Shown: one piece after another, positions 15,765 through 21,225 of the stretch
How positions within the stretch are numbered: the stretch's first letter is position 1
Layout of the letters: each line of letters opens with the position of its first letter
Virus record (IMG/VR): IMGVR_UViG_3300027714_002764
Location: 1 to 64,000 of that record
Direction: 5' to 3' (one strand)
DNA: 64,000 bases
Origin: a virus
Translations under genes and position numbers: made by a program
The notes under the pieces: model-generated
Told to the model about the DNA's origin: nothing
What the model saw: only the letters and a program-made list of their open reading frames with translations
Database searches by the model: none

Positions 15765-15836
15765 ATGAATAAACAAACTTCAATAGGAGAGTGGATATTA
15801 TACGGCATACTAATCATCTTGATAATGATATCATAA
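15765..15836 (+). CDS. 23-aa membrane peptide
   Basis: An ATG at 15765 opens a 23-codon frame whose last 13 residues are hydrophobic (ILYGILIILIMIS). Its TAA overlaps the next ATG by one base (TAATG), and AAAAGGAT precedes it. It may be a true single-helix peptide or a translational-coupling leader. Confidence 0.4.
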   Translation: MNKQTSIGEWILYGILIILIMIS

Positions 15837-16417
15837 TGAGTGATTTAATATTTAATCCAATACTTAGTCCTAAAGAGATGTTAGAAGCAGGAATCTTTGG
15901 AGGATCATATTTCGGAGTAGAAGACCTACAAGGAGATTATGACTACCAGAGCTTGTTTGCAGAATGCTTAGATGGTATTAGCCCTTTATTGTACTTAGGT
16001 AAGAAGTATAGTCCTAAGAAGAATAAGTTTAAGATACGCTCCGGTATGCCATATGACTATTGGTTAGAGATGGATTGGATGCATCATGATGACCCATACG
16101 GTTGGTTTGAATGGTATTGTAAGTACTCCAACGGAAGAAGACATGAAGATGATGAGAGACAGATAAGAAGATGGCAGGACTTTTGTGGACCAGGAAGAGG
16201 CCGATGGAGGAATGCTATCTATAAAAAGATACACCTCAGCGGTGATTGGAATATTAGTCCTCGTATATGCCAAAGCCTCTTACATTGGGGTTATTATGTT
16301 AATGATGATGATTATTTATTTTGGTGTGAATTGAATAGAGTTGAACCTAGAAACATATATAATGAGGATGAATGGTGTCAGTATGGCGGCTTACCTTCTC
16401 CTAAAGCTTATGAATAA
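15836..16417 (+). CDS. Conserved-looking Trp/Tyr-rich protein, 193 aa
   Basis: Residues about 70-125 (MDWMHHDDPYGWFEWYCKYS, then DERQIRRWQDFCGPGRGRW) form a dense aromatic and charged block that I recall from uncharacterised proteins of phages, bacteria and eukaryotes; no function is known to me. I use the ATG at 15836, coupled by TAATG to the peptide before it, rather than a GTG at 15791 that would add 15 poorly conserved residues. Confidence 0.65.
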   Translation: MSDLIFNPILSPKEMLEAGIFGGSYFGVEDLQGDYDYQSLFAECLDGISPLLYLGKKYSPKKNKFKIRSGMPYDYWLEMDWMHHDDPYGWFEWYCKYSNGRRHEDDERQIRRWQDFCGPGRGRWRNAIYKKIHLSGDWNISPRICQSLLHWGYYVNDDDYLFWCELNRVEPRNIYNEDEWCQYGGLPSPKAYE

Positions 16418-16437
16418 TTTAATAATAGATAGTAATT

Positions 16438-16698
16438 ATGGCAATTAAGAAAGTATCAGTAACACGTACATCTTCTTACTCTATAGATGGAGAAGGAGTT
16501 GTAAGTAGAGAAAGGATAGTAGAGATGTCTCACAATTGGACAGAAAGAGATATAACTTTATTTAAGAAGATAGCCAAGCAAGGCGGTACATGTAGGATTC
16601 AAGGAGTTAAGTATGTAGTGCAACCAGGCGAAAGAGTAACAACATCTCATGGATGGGCAGATGGAGGAGTAGGGAAGATGCATGGACCAGAAGAATAG
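16438..16698 (+). CDS. Hypothetical protein, 86 aa
   Basis: A small protein starting IKKVSVTRTSSYSIDGEGVV and ending TSHGWADGGVGKMHGPEE. No recognised domain. It follows the aromatic-rich gene by 20 bases and precedes a 52-aa gene, probably in the same transcript. Confidence 0.5.
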   Translation: MAIKKVSVTRTSSYSIDGEGVVSRERIVEMSHNWTERDITLFKKIAKQGGTCRIQGVKYVVQPGERVTTSHGWADGGVGKMHGPEE

Positions 16699-16701
16699 GT
16701 T

Positions 16702-16860
16702 ATGAAGAAAGGATATATAGGATGTGAGCATACTAGTCAAACATATCTACAAGTAGCTAGAGAGATGAAGGAAGAAAGAGAAAGATTGACAAGGAAGCTA
16801 AAAGGTATCCAGACAGTAGATGATTATAGAGTAAGAACTAAAGCAGGTAAAAGAAAATGA
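16702..16860 (+). CDS. Small basic helical protein, 52 aa
   Basis: Starts in AATAGGTTATG, a variant of the early start context, three bases after the previous stop. The middle is a charged helix (REMKEERERLTRKLKG) and the C-terminus is basic (TKAGKRK). The TGA overlaps the ATG of the next gene (ATGA). Function unknown. Confidence 0.5.
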   Translation: MKKGYIGCEHTSQTYLQVAREMKEERERLTRKLKGIQTVDDYRVRTKAGKRK

Positions 16861-17069
16861 TAGAACTAATAGAACAATTATATAATAGTAATGAGATATC
16901 GGAAGAGGTAAAGAATAAACTCTTAGATAAGCATTACAATAGAGAGACAGGACCTTGTACATCACATGCTAAGGAGTCCAATCGTATGATTGAAGATGAA
17001 GAAGCTTTAGAAGAGAGAATGAGGATCATAGGACAGAATGGTAATACAGGAGAGCATTATGATCAATAG
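16857..17069 (+). CDS. Hypothetical helical protein, 70 aa
   Basis: A charged helical protein (MIELIEQLYNSNEISEEVK and EALEERMRIIG). It overlaps the 52-aa gene by four bases and a possible 39-aa frame by eleven. Not recognised. Confidence 0.5.
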   Translation: MIELIEQLYNSNEISEEVKNKLLDKHYNRETGPCTSHAKESNRMIEDEEALEERMRIIGQNGNTGEHYDQ

Positions 17070-17178
17070 CGGTAGGGAGTGGGATTGGATGGATGATGAG
17101 GGTGAGGGGCGTTTTCTCTCTCACGAAGTGCCACGCGCGTATTGTCCGAACTACCCACCTAAAATAGAGGACCAATAA
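17059..17178 (+). CDS. Possible 39-aa protein
   Basis: An ATG inside the end of the preceding gene opens 39 codons (MINSGREWDWMDDEGEGRF, then LSHEVPRAYCPNY). It contains the second copy of the GGGCGTTTT element, so the frame may be incidental to an RNA element. Low confidence. Confidence 0.3.
   Translation: MINSGREWDWMDDEGEGRFLSHEVPRAYCPNYPPKIEDQ
17107..17139 (+). repeat. GGGCGTTTT...CACGCGCG element, copy 2
   Basis: GGGCGTTTTCTCTCTCACG followed by AAGTGCCACGCGCG. The two ends match copy 1 at 15722-15747; the middle differs by an insert. The segment CACGAAGTG inside could form a small stem. It lies at the end of a run of small genes, as copy 1 does. Confidence 0.45.
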
Positions 17179-17449
17179 AGGACATAATCTACCATGGTCA
17201 TGCTGAAGCATCACCTAACGGGTACTATCGTACCCTGTGTCTGAGAGTATAGATGACTTAGGCTAGTACTTGATATTAAACTAAATAGAACCTTCATAAG
17301 ACATTGTAAGAGGTAGGGAGAACCTACTGCTATAGGGGTAGTATGGGTAGCATCTTACCAAGTCTATTAATAATACTAGAAGTATATTTAAAATATAGGA
17401 GAGAAAAGGCTATCCCTTGCCTGGTAAAACCATATATAAACATATATAA

Positions 17450-17486
17450 TCTAAAGACAACTAAAGATGATCTAAAGATCTAAAGA
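17450..17486 (+). repeat. TCTAAAGA repeat cluster 1
   Basis: Four units spaced 8-11 bases apart: TCTAAAGA at 17450, ACTAAAGA at 17460, TCTAAAGA at 17471 and 17479. Two more clusters follow, at 17656 and 17837. Confidence 0.6.
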
Positions 17487-17655
17487 GAATGTAGGTAGAA
17501 TAAGGATGGACTAATGTATAGAATAAAGTAAGAAGGCGTATGGAAAGTAATAGAAGAAGTACAGGGGCATGTGTGTCGATGGTCGATCCATCCTATAGAT
17601 TATAAAAATAAACAGCCTAATGCCTTGTCTATATGCTAAATTCTTCCATAGGCTA

Positions 17656-17685
17656 TCTAAAGATTCATCTAAAGAAATCTAAAGA
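17656..17685 (+). repeat. TCTAAAGA repeat cluster 2
   Basis: Three TCTAAAGA units at 17656, 17668 and 17678, ending about 50 bases before the gene at 17735. Confidence 0.6.
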
Positions 17686-17693
17686 TTGGGTAG

Positions 17694-17721
17694 GTTATAT
17701 GCATATTAAATCGTATATTAA
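17694..17721 (+). promoter_or_regulatory. Early-type promoter (-7 clear, -33 weak)
   Basis: TATATTAA at 17714-17721 followed by GGTATAAAG matches the family. No TTG lies at the usual 20-base distance; a GTTAT at 17693-17697 is the nearest resemblance. It precedes the gene at 17735, whose start lies only 14 bases beyond the -7 box. Confidence 0.45.
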
Positions 17722-17734
17722 GGTATAAAGAGGT

Positions 17735-17971
17735 ATGGTAGAGAAGAAGATGATACAGATAGATAAAGAACTAGCCCTAAAGGTGAAGGGTATGTATCCA
17801 GACCTCTCATGGAATGCCATTGTAAGTAAACTAGTATCTAAAGATCTATCTAAAGATTCATCTAAAGACTCTGGTAGTACATACGCTACAGTAGATGATA
17901 TAAAGGTACTGAAGGATAAGTTCTCTATGGTTATTACTCAATTGATCAAAGTAAATAAACTTAAACAATAG
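17735..17971 (+). CDS. Small protein with SKD repeats, possible RHH-type N-terminus, 78 aa
   Basis: The N-terminus (KMIQIDKELALKVKGMYPDL, then SWNAIVSKLV) looks like a strand followed by two helices, as in ribbon-helix-helix DNA-binding proteins. A linker SKDLSKDSSKDSG follows, made by three TCTAAAGA units at 17837, 17849 and 17861 with an exact 12-base period. The C-terminus is helical (DIKVLKDKFSMVITQLIK). The same repeat unit occurs outside the gene just upstream, so the linker arose by, or recruits, the local repeat. Confidence 0.55.
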   Translation: MVEKKMIQIDKELALKVKGMYPDLSWNAIVSKLVSKDLSKDSSKDSGSTYATVDDIKVLKDKFSMVITQLIKVNKLKQ

Positions 17972-18002
17972 TTGGTACCCTGCTATATTATTCGTATCTT
18001 TA
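17972..18002 (+). promoter_or_regulatory. Early-type promoter
   Basis: TTG at 17972-17974, spacer GTACCCTGC..., and TATCTTTA at 17995-18002 at 20-base spacing. The TTG starts one base after the previous stop codon. It precedes the gene at 18027. Confidence 0.7.
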
Positions 18003-18026
18003 TTATATATAAAGAGATAAAGCATT

Positions 18027-18212
18027 ATGGTTAAAAGACTAAAGGAATGTATTGTGGGTGAGAGAGTCTTAGTAGACTGCTCAATGGTACAAGGATACAA
18101 AGGAGTGAATGAGGTGTTGGTACGTTCGATGGATGCTGGAGAGATAGTAGTAGAGACATCTGATGGATCAAGAGTAGGCATGGATGGTTATGAGAAGGTC
18201 CAAACTCTCTAA
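18027..18212 (+). CDS. Small beta-rich protein, 61 aa
   Basis: Alternating strands (GERVLVDCSMVQG, EVLVRSMDAGEIVVET) suggest a small beta barrel, possibly KOW/SH3-like. It has an early-type promoter and is the last plus-strand gene before the minus-strand island. No family recognised. Confidence 0.5.
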   Translation: MVKRLKECIVGERVLVDCSMVQGYKGVNEVLVRSMDAGEIVVETSDGSRVGMDGYEKVQTL

Positions 18213-18368
18213 ATCCTACCGCCCAATACGGTCAACCTGTGGTCATGGTGATCTAACGGTGATATAACACTGACGGTATAGTTCCCTAAGAGGTAGGTAG
18301 CCTGCGAGGCTGCGCCATACTAGGTCGTATATTTCTGATGATTTTTCGGTGTATAGGGTAATATATAT
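18213..18368. other. Gap between converging genes, with a small hairpin
   Basis: The stretch separates the plus-strand gene ending at 18212 from the minus-strand gene ending at 18369. It holds AGCCT-GCG-AGGCT at 18299-18311 and a T-run (GATTTTTCGG) near 18339, a possible bidirectional stop region. No frame of note. Confidence 0.35.
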
Positions 18369-18584
18369 TTATATATTGCTAGATATCTCTTTAATGAGCC
18401 TGTCTATGTTCCTATTATATCTTGCATCTTCTAAAGCTCTATTCGAATCAAAGCTATTAGTTTTAAGATAAGGGTAGAAATGCTTAGTTTCCCAATGCAG
18501 TCTATATTCATACCCGCTTGGAAACTCTTCATAGCATTGAGAGCATCTAATTAAGTTTCTAATCTTCTTTATAGAATACTTCAA
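18369..18584 (-). CDS. C2H2-like zinc-finger small protein, 71 aa
   Basis: Read leftward from a TTG at 18584. IRCSQCYEEFPSGYEYRLHW followed by ETKH gives C-x2-C ... H-x4-H, a classical C2H2 finger spacing with the usual Phe and Leu core positions. The C-terminal half is a charged helix. The start overlaps the preceding minus-strand membrane peptide by 26 bases; no ATG is available after the upstream in-frame stop. Probably a DNA- or protein-binding peptide. Confidence 0.55.
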   Translation of the reverse strand: MKYSIKKIRNLIRCSQCYEEFPSGYEYRLHWETKHFYPYLKTNSFDSNRALEDARYNRNIDRLIKEISSNI

Positions 18585-18645
18585 ATAACCCTATTATAAG
18601 CATTGCTATCATCAGAAGTCCTACTGCATAATCGTTCATCATCAT
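18559..18645 (-). CDS. 28-aa membrane peptide
   Basis: Three consecutive ATG codons open a frame MMMNDYAVGLLMIAMLIIGL that continues FEVFYKED and stops. It is one transmembrane helix. Its start overlaps the stop of the zinc-ribbon gene upstream (ATGA) and it ends inside the C2H2 gene. Confidence 0.45.
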   Translation of the reverse strand: MMMNDYAVGLLMIAMLIIGLFEVFYKED

Positions 18646-18746
18646 TCTTTAACTTTATTACATCCGCCACATATTGTCCTATAAGCGGCATTTAAAGCTC
18701 CACATTCACAATTCCATGAATCGTCTACCAAATTAAATTCTCCCAT
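18642..18746 (-). CDS. RanBP2-like C4 zinc-ribbon peptide, 34 aa
   Basis: The peptide contains WNCECGALNAAYRTICGGC, that is W-x-C-x-C-x3-N-x6-C-x2-C, close to the RanBP2-type zinc finger (W-x-C-x2-4-C-x3-N-x6-C-x2-C). At 34 residues it is the whole finger and nothing else. RanBP2-type fingers bind RNA or ubiquitin-like partners. Flanking overlaps support translation. Confidence 0.55.
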   Translation of the reverse strand: MGEFNLVDDSWNCECGALNAAYRTICGGCNKVKE

Positions 18747-18752
18747 AGTGCT

Positions 18753-18908
18753 TCAGTCTTTATAGGCTCTAAAAGTACAAGCATTACGTCCATTGATAAG
18801 AGGCATGCCATGTAAATCGTATGTTATAGAATTAACCTTTACCTTCTTATTCTTAAACCTACCTGTAAGTATATAGTCACCTGTCTTTATTCCTTGTAGC
18901 TTTATCAT
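18753..18908 (-). CDS. Small basic beta-rich protein, 51 aa
   Basis: Read leftward: IKLQGIKTGDYILTGRFKNK, then VKVNSITYDLHGMPLING and RNACTFRAYKD. Regular strands and basic residues suggest a compact beta protein. It stops six bases before the zinc-ribbon gene starts. Not recognised. Confidence 0.5.
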   Translation of the reverse strand: MIKLQGIKTGDYILTGRFKNKKVKVNSITYDLHGMPLINGRNACTFRAYKD

Positions 18909-18931
18909 TACTGAGTATTCTTTGATTCAAT

Positions 18932-19093
18932 TTAACTCTTCCATTGCATTAAAATATTGATAGAAATTAAAACATTGGTTACCACGGCTTGAATAATTAA
19001 AAGAGTTCTAATAAACGCGACCCTATCCGCTTCATTTGTCTTTCCTTGCTTCTCACCTAATGCTTTAGCCCATAATCTCCATACCACTCTCAT
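18932..19093 (-). CDS. Small membrane protein with WRLWAKALGEK motif, 53 aa
   Basis: The N-terminus MRVVWRLWAKALGEKQGK is followed by NEADRVAFIRTL and one hydrophobic helix (LLIIQAVVTNVLISINILM). I recall closely similar short proteins, W-R-L-W-A-K-A-L-G-E-K with a single helix, from T4-like cyanophages; no function is known. It is the first gene after a clear minus-strand promoter at 19116-19146. Confidence 0.7.
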   Translation of the reverse strand: MRVVWRLWAKALGEKQGKTNEADRVAFIRTLLIIQAVVTNVLISINILMQWKS

Positions 19094-19115
19094 TCTCTAA
19101 CTTTACTACCTATTA

Positions 19116-19146
19116 TTAATATATGAACTTTTTGGTGGGTTTCCAA
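19116..19146 (-). promoter_or_regulatory. Minus-strand early-type promoter
   Basis: Read on the minus strand: TTG (19146-19144), GAAACCCACC..., then TATATTAA (19123-19116) at 20-base spacing, with the same TTCA before the -7 box as in plus-strand promoters. It drives the small-gene operon ending at 18369. Confidence 0.7.
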
Positions 19147-19234
19147 CTAATAACAGAGAAATTTTTTGGCAAATTTTCCCCTATATACCCCTTTTTATAT
19201 ATACCTCAGTACTTCCATATGTGGATCCAGTAGC

Positions 19235-19378
19235 TTATGACTCAGTAGTATCTCTATTAGTAGCCTTCTTTTCTTTTTTGCCATCTAACATAGACATACT
19301 TGAATTGTTGCCATACTTAGATACTACTACCTCGAGGACTATAGCTAATATTATAACACATATTAAAAACGCTATCAT
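19235..19378 (-). CDS. Single-helix membrane protein, 47 aa
   Basis: Read leftward from ATG at 19378: MIAFLICVIILAIVLEVVVS forms one helix, then a charged tail with LDGKKEKKATNRD. The opposing plus-strand frame lacks promoter and start context, so I prefer this strand. The promoter at 19541-19571 would give it a leader of about 150 bases. Confidence 0.5.
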   Translation of the reverse strand: MIAFLICVIILAIVLEVVVSKYGNNSSMSMLDGKKEKKATNRDTTES

Positions 19379-19379
19379 A

Positions 19380-19392
19380 TCTTGTTTATTTA
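19380..19392 (+). repeat. Direct repeat TCTTGTTTATTTA, left copy
   Basis: A 13-base sequence repeated exactly at 19464-19476. The two copies flank the GC-rich hairpin segment. The left copy lies immediately before (minus-strand sense) the start codon of the 47-aa gene. Confidence 0.6.
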
Positions 19393-19400
19393 GTTATGTA

Positions 19401-19520
19401 GGCAAGGAGGAAGGACTATAAAATTGCGGTGCAACTCGTGCGCGTCTCGCGACGGCTTCGCCGTCTTGTTTATTTACCTATAGCCCTCACACCTCCACCA
19501 GCGAAGCGATCCTTTAACGG
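19401..19520. ncRNA. GC-rich structured element, candidate small RNA or leader
   Basis: Between 19401 and 19520 base composition rises well above the surroundings. Besides the GACGGC hairpin there are TTGC-GGT-GCAA (near 19424-19434), CGCG-TCT-CGCG (near 19441-19451) and AGCGAAGCGAT. In the minus direction it would be the untranslated leader downstream of the promoter at 19541-19571. It shows no convincing frame. It may be a regulatory leader, a small RNA or a terminator array. Confidence 0.35.
19451..19476 (+). terminator. Perfect hairpin GACGGC-TTC-GCCGTC with T-rich tail
   Basis: A six-base perfect stem at 19451-19465 is followed on the plus strand by TTGTTTATTTA, the layout of an intrinsic terminator reading rightward. 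No strong plus-strand gene precedes it, so it may act instead within the leader of the minus-strand gene at 19378. The right direct-repeat copy (19464-19476) overlaps its end. Confidence 0.45.
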
Positions 19521-19540
19521 TTCCTGCTCTTCACATATAT

Positions 19541-19571
19541 ACAATATAAGAATATCATATCAGGATTCCAA
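19541..19571 (-). promoter_or_regulatory. Minus-strand early-type promoter
   Basis: On the minus strand: TTG (19571-19569), then 20 bases, then TATATTGT (19548-19541). TTCT precedes the -7 box as in other copies. It faces leftward toward the GC-rich element and the 47-aa gene. Confidence 0.6.
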
Positions 19572-19597
19572 CTTGATTGGTAATTAACTTATCACTA

Positions 19598-19605
19598 TAT
19601 TTATC
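19598..19605 (+). promoter_or_regulatory. Late-box-like TATTTATC
   Basis: An eight-base box one base different from TATTTATA, 11 bases before the ATG at 19609. The distance is shorter than at most other sites, so a promoter role is doubtful here. Confidence 0.3.
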
Positions 19606-19608
19606 TAT

Positions 19609-20052
19609 ATGAAGCAGATTCAGAAAGATAATCTTTTCGCTATGTTTGAAGTAAGCGATGAAGAGGTGTACAAGGAGCATGGAGTAACGGGAGTTCTTAA
19701 AAATCCATATGTTCTAATGGGGATGGTAATTCGTGGTTTAGAGAATTACTATTTAATGGATGCACTATACTCTAAGAAATACCCAGAAGAGTATAAGAGA
19801 CATACAAAGATGGTTAGGTATAAGTATTTTACTAACCTTATGGGTTATCTAGAGAGAATAGATTGGGAGGATATTAATGAGGCGTATAAGATATCAGATT
19901 CATTTGATTTTGCAAGTACTAATGAGGCTTTAGATTTACTTAAAGATTATTTTGAGGGAATTGAATACTATGAAAAATGTAGTACCATTAAAAAAAGTCA
20001 AGATATACTCTATGAGGGTGCACTCAAGAATTTTGAGGTACCTAAAGTTTAA
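19609..20052 (+). CDS. Hypothetical protein, 147 aa
   Basis: A helical acidic protein (AMFEVSDEEVYKEHGVTGV and DALYSKKYPEEYKRH). No known motif. It starts right after the minus-strand island, on the plus strand, with no clear early promoter of its own. Confidence 0.6.
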   Translation: MKQIQKDNLFAMFEVSDEEVYKEHGVTGVLKNPYVLMGMVIRGLENYYLMDALYSKKYPEEYKRHTKMVRYKYFTNLMGYLERIDWEDINEAYKISDSFDFASTNEALDLLKDYFEGIEYYEKCSTIKKSQDILYEGALKNFEVPKV

Positions 20053-20069
20053 AAGAACCTGTTATTTAG

Positions 20070-20100
20070 TTGGCTACCCGAGTTATTATTCGTATATTTA
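20070..20100 (+). promoter_or_regulatory. Early-type promoter
   Basis: TTG at 20070-20072, spacer beginning GCTACCCGAGTTATTATTCG, then TATATTTA at 20093-20100. It precedes the gene at 20126. Confidence 0.75.
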
Positions 20101-20125
20101 AGTATATATAAAAACAATAAAGGTT

Positions 20126-20566
20126 ATGGGAATGATTCAAGAGTTAAAAGAGGAGATTGCAGAGATGCAGAATAGAAAAACTAGTTACCTAGCTATGGGT
20201 AATATTGGTTTATCAGAAGATTGTCAGTGGAGATTAGATGGAATGAAAGAACGTTTAGAGGAGTATAGTTCTAAGTGGGGAGAGTATGTATATGTACTTT
20301 CTAATAAATCTATGCCTGGAATAGTAAAGGTTGGATTTACGACTACATCTCCTGAGCAGAGATTAAAGGAGATTAACTCAGCAACTGGTGTTATTGAAGA
20401 GTGGGAGACTGATTGGTATTTAGAGTGTGCAGAAGCACATGATTTAGAGCAAAAAACCCATGAATACCTTAAAGATTTCAGAGTACGTAAGAATAGAGAG
20501 GGTTTTAATGTTTCTTCTACTCAAGCTATTGCAGCAGTACAGAAGATAAATGAAGAAAGGTATTAA
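20126..20566 (+). CDS. T5orf172/GIY-YIG-like protein, 146 aa
   Basis: After an N-terminal coiled coil (residues 1-48), YVYVLSNKSMPGIVKVGFTT and SPEQRLKEINSATGV form the strand-K-x-G-x-T-x-x-x-x-x-R-x-x-x pattern of T5orf172/MUG113 domains, relatives of GIY-YIG nucleases. A helix with the acidic residue in AHDLEQKTHEYL follows. Family members are found on phages, with nuclease or DNA-binding roles suggested. It starts in AATAAAGGTTATG behind a strong early promoter. Confidence 0.7.
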   Translation: MGMIQELKEEIAEMQNRKTSYLAMGNIGLSEDCQWRLDGMKERLEEYSSKWGEYVYVLSNKSMPGIVKVGFTTTSPEQRLKEINSATGVIEEWETDWYLECAEAHDLEQKTHEYLKDFRVRKNREGFNVSSTQAIAAVQKINEERY

Positions 20567-20571
20567 ATTAG

Positions 20572-20602
20572 TTGCGTAACAAAGATATAGTTCGTATATT
20601 AA
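20572..20602 (+). promoter_or_regulatory. Early-type promoter
   Basis: TTG at 20572-20574, spacer CGTAACAAAGAT..., then TATATTAA at 20595-20602 followed by GGTATAAT. The CCCGAG string is degraded to AACAAAG. It precedes the lipoprotein gene at 20628. Confidence 0.7.
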
Positions 20603-20627
20603 GGTATAATAAAAAAAAATAAAGGTT

Positions 20628-21137
20628 ATGAGGTTAATTTCACTATTTTTACTGGGTTATTTCTTAAGTTCTTGTGAAAAGGAAGATATTCTTCCAGACT
20701 TATGTATAGGAGGGGATTGTAGCGTTGCATTTAAGGTAAATGCTCCACAAGATGCGAATGGTTACTACCATTTAAAGTTAAACTACGATGGGCAGTATGA
20801 TCCTAGGTTTAGTATTGAGGTAATTGCTTCTAAAACAGATGAATTCTACCATTATAACAGTAAATCAGTAGTAACAGCAGGATTTTCCGGAGATATTTTC
20901 GTACAGGTACCACTTCAAACCGGAGAGTTAACAGAATTTATACCGTTAGTACAGGAGACTCGCTTATACTTACGCGATCACGGTAAAATACCTAATAAGA
21001 TGTATACTAAACGGATAATAGGCCCAGTTTTAGAGGGTTTAAAGGGAGATACTTTAAATGTTAGTGGATATATTAATTGGGATGGAGGTAATAATTGGAA
21101 AGAAGAGGAAGTTTTTCTAAAGTTTATTATAGAATAG
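20628..21137 (+). CDS. Early surface-type lipoprotein, 169 aa
   Basis: A signal peptide ends at the lipobox LSSC (Cys16). The following EKEDILPD is acidic, like the export signal that sends Bacteroidota lipoproteins to the outer face. Two further cysteines (DLCIGGDC) may form a disulphide. The rest is beta-rich and not recognised. It has its own early-type promoter and the AATAAAGGTTATG start. An early phage lipoprotein on the cell surface could block superinfection; that is inference. Confidence 0.65.
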   Translation: MRLISLFLLGYFLSSCEKEDILPDLCIGGDCSVAFKVNAPQDANGYYHLKLNYDGQYDPRFSIEVIASKTDEFYHYNSKSVVTAGFSGDIFVQVPLQTGELTEFIPLVQETRLYLRDHGKIPNKMYTKRIIGPVLEGLKGDTLNVSGYINWDGGNNWKEEEVFLKFIIE

Positions 21138-21200
21138 TTGCTATTCTGCCTTAGAAGTATTATCTTAAAAATATATTAATTAGTATATAAGATATAATAG

Positions 21201-21208
21201 TATAAATA
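21201..21208 (+). promoter_or_regulatory. T4-type late box TATAAATA, single copy
   Basis: The exact T4 late-promoter octamer, in an AT-rich 145-base gap before the HD gene. Three further copies follow in tandem at 21226-21249. Confidence 0.45.
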
Positions 21209-21225
21209 GTAAACTTAATAAGTAA

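Larger units (their letters stand above)
17179..17734. other. Poorly coding stretch with small repeats and a hairpin
   Basis: About 550 bases with frequent stops in all frames. It holds a perfect six-base stem GGGTAC-TATC-GTACCC at 17220-17235, runs such as GGTAGGGAGAACCTACTGC, and TCTAAAGA repeats toward the right. Base use is less AT-rich than in flanking genes. I saw no tRNA cloverleaf. It could encode small RNAs or be the remains of genes. Confidence 0.5.

Noticed and set aside
15791-15835. GTG start for the aromatic-rich protein
   Set aside because: The ATG at 15836 is coupled to the preceding peptide by TAATG and keeps all recognisable sequence.
17179-17734. tRNA genes in the low-coding stretch
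   Set aside because: I looked for a T-arm GGTTCGAATCC-like string with matching acceptor ends and found none. A tRNA search program would settle it.
19221-19421. A 66-codon plus-strand frame, MDPVAYDSVVSLLVAFFSFL at its start
   Set aside because: It has no promoter or start context, and the minus strand holds a better 47-codon membrane protein with a promoter at usual spacing.
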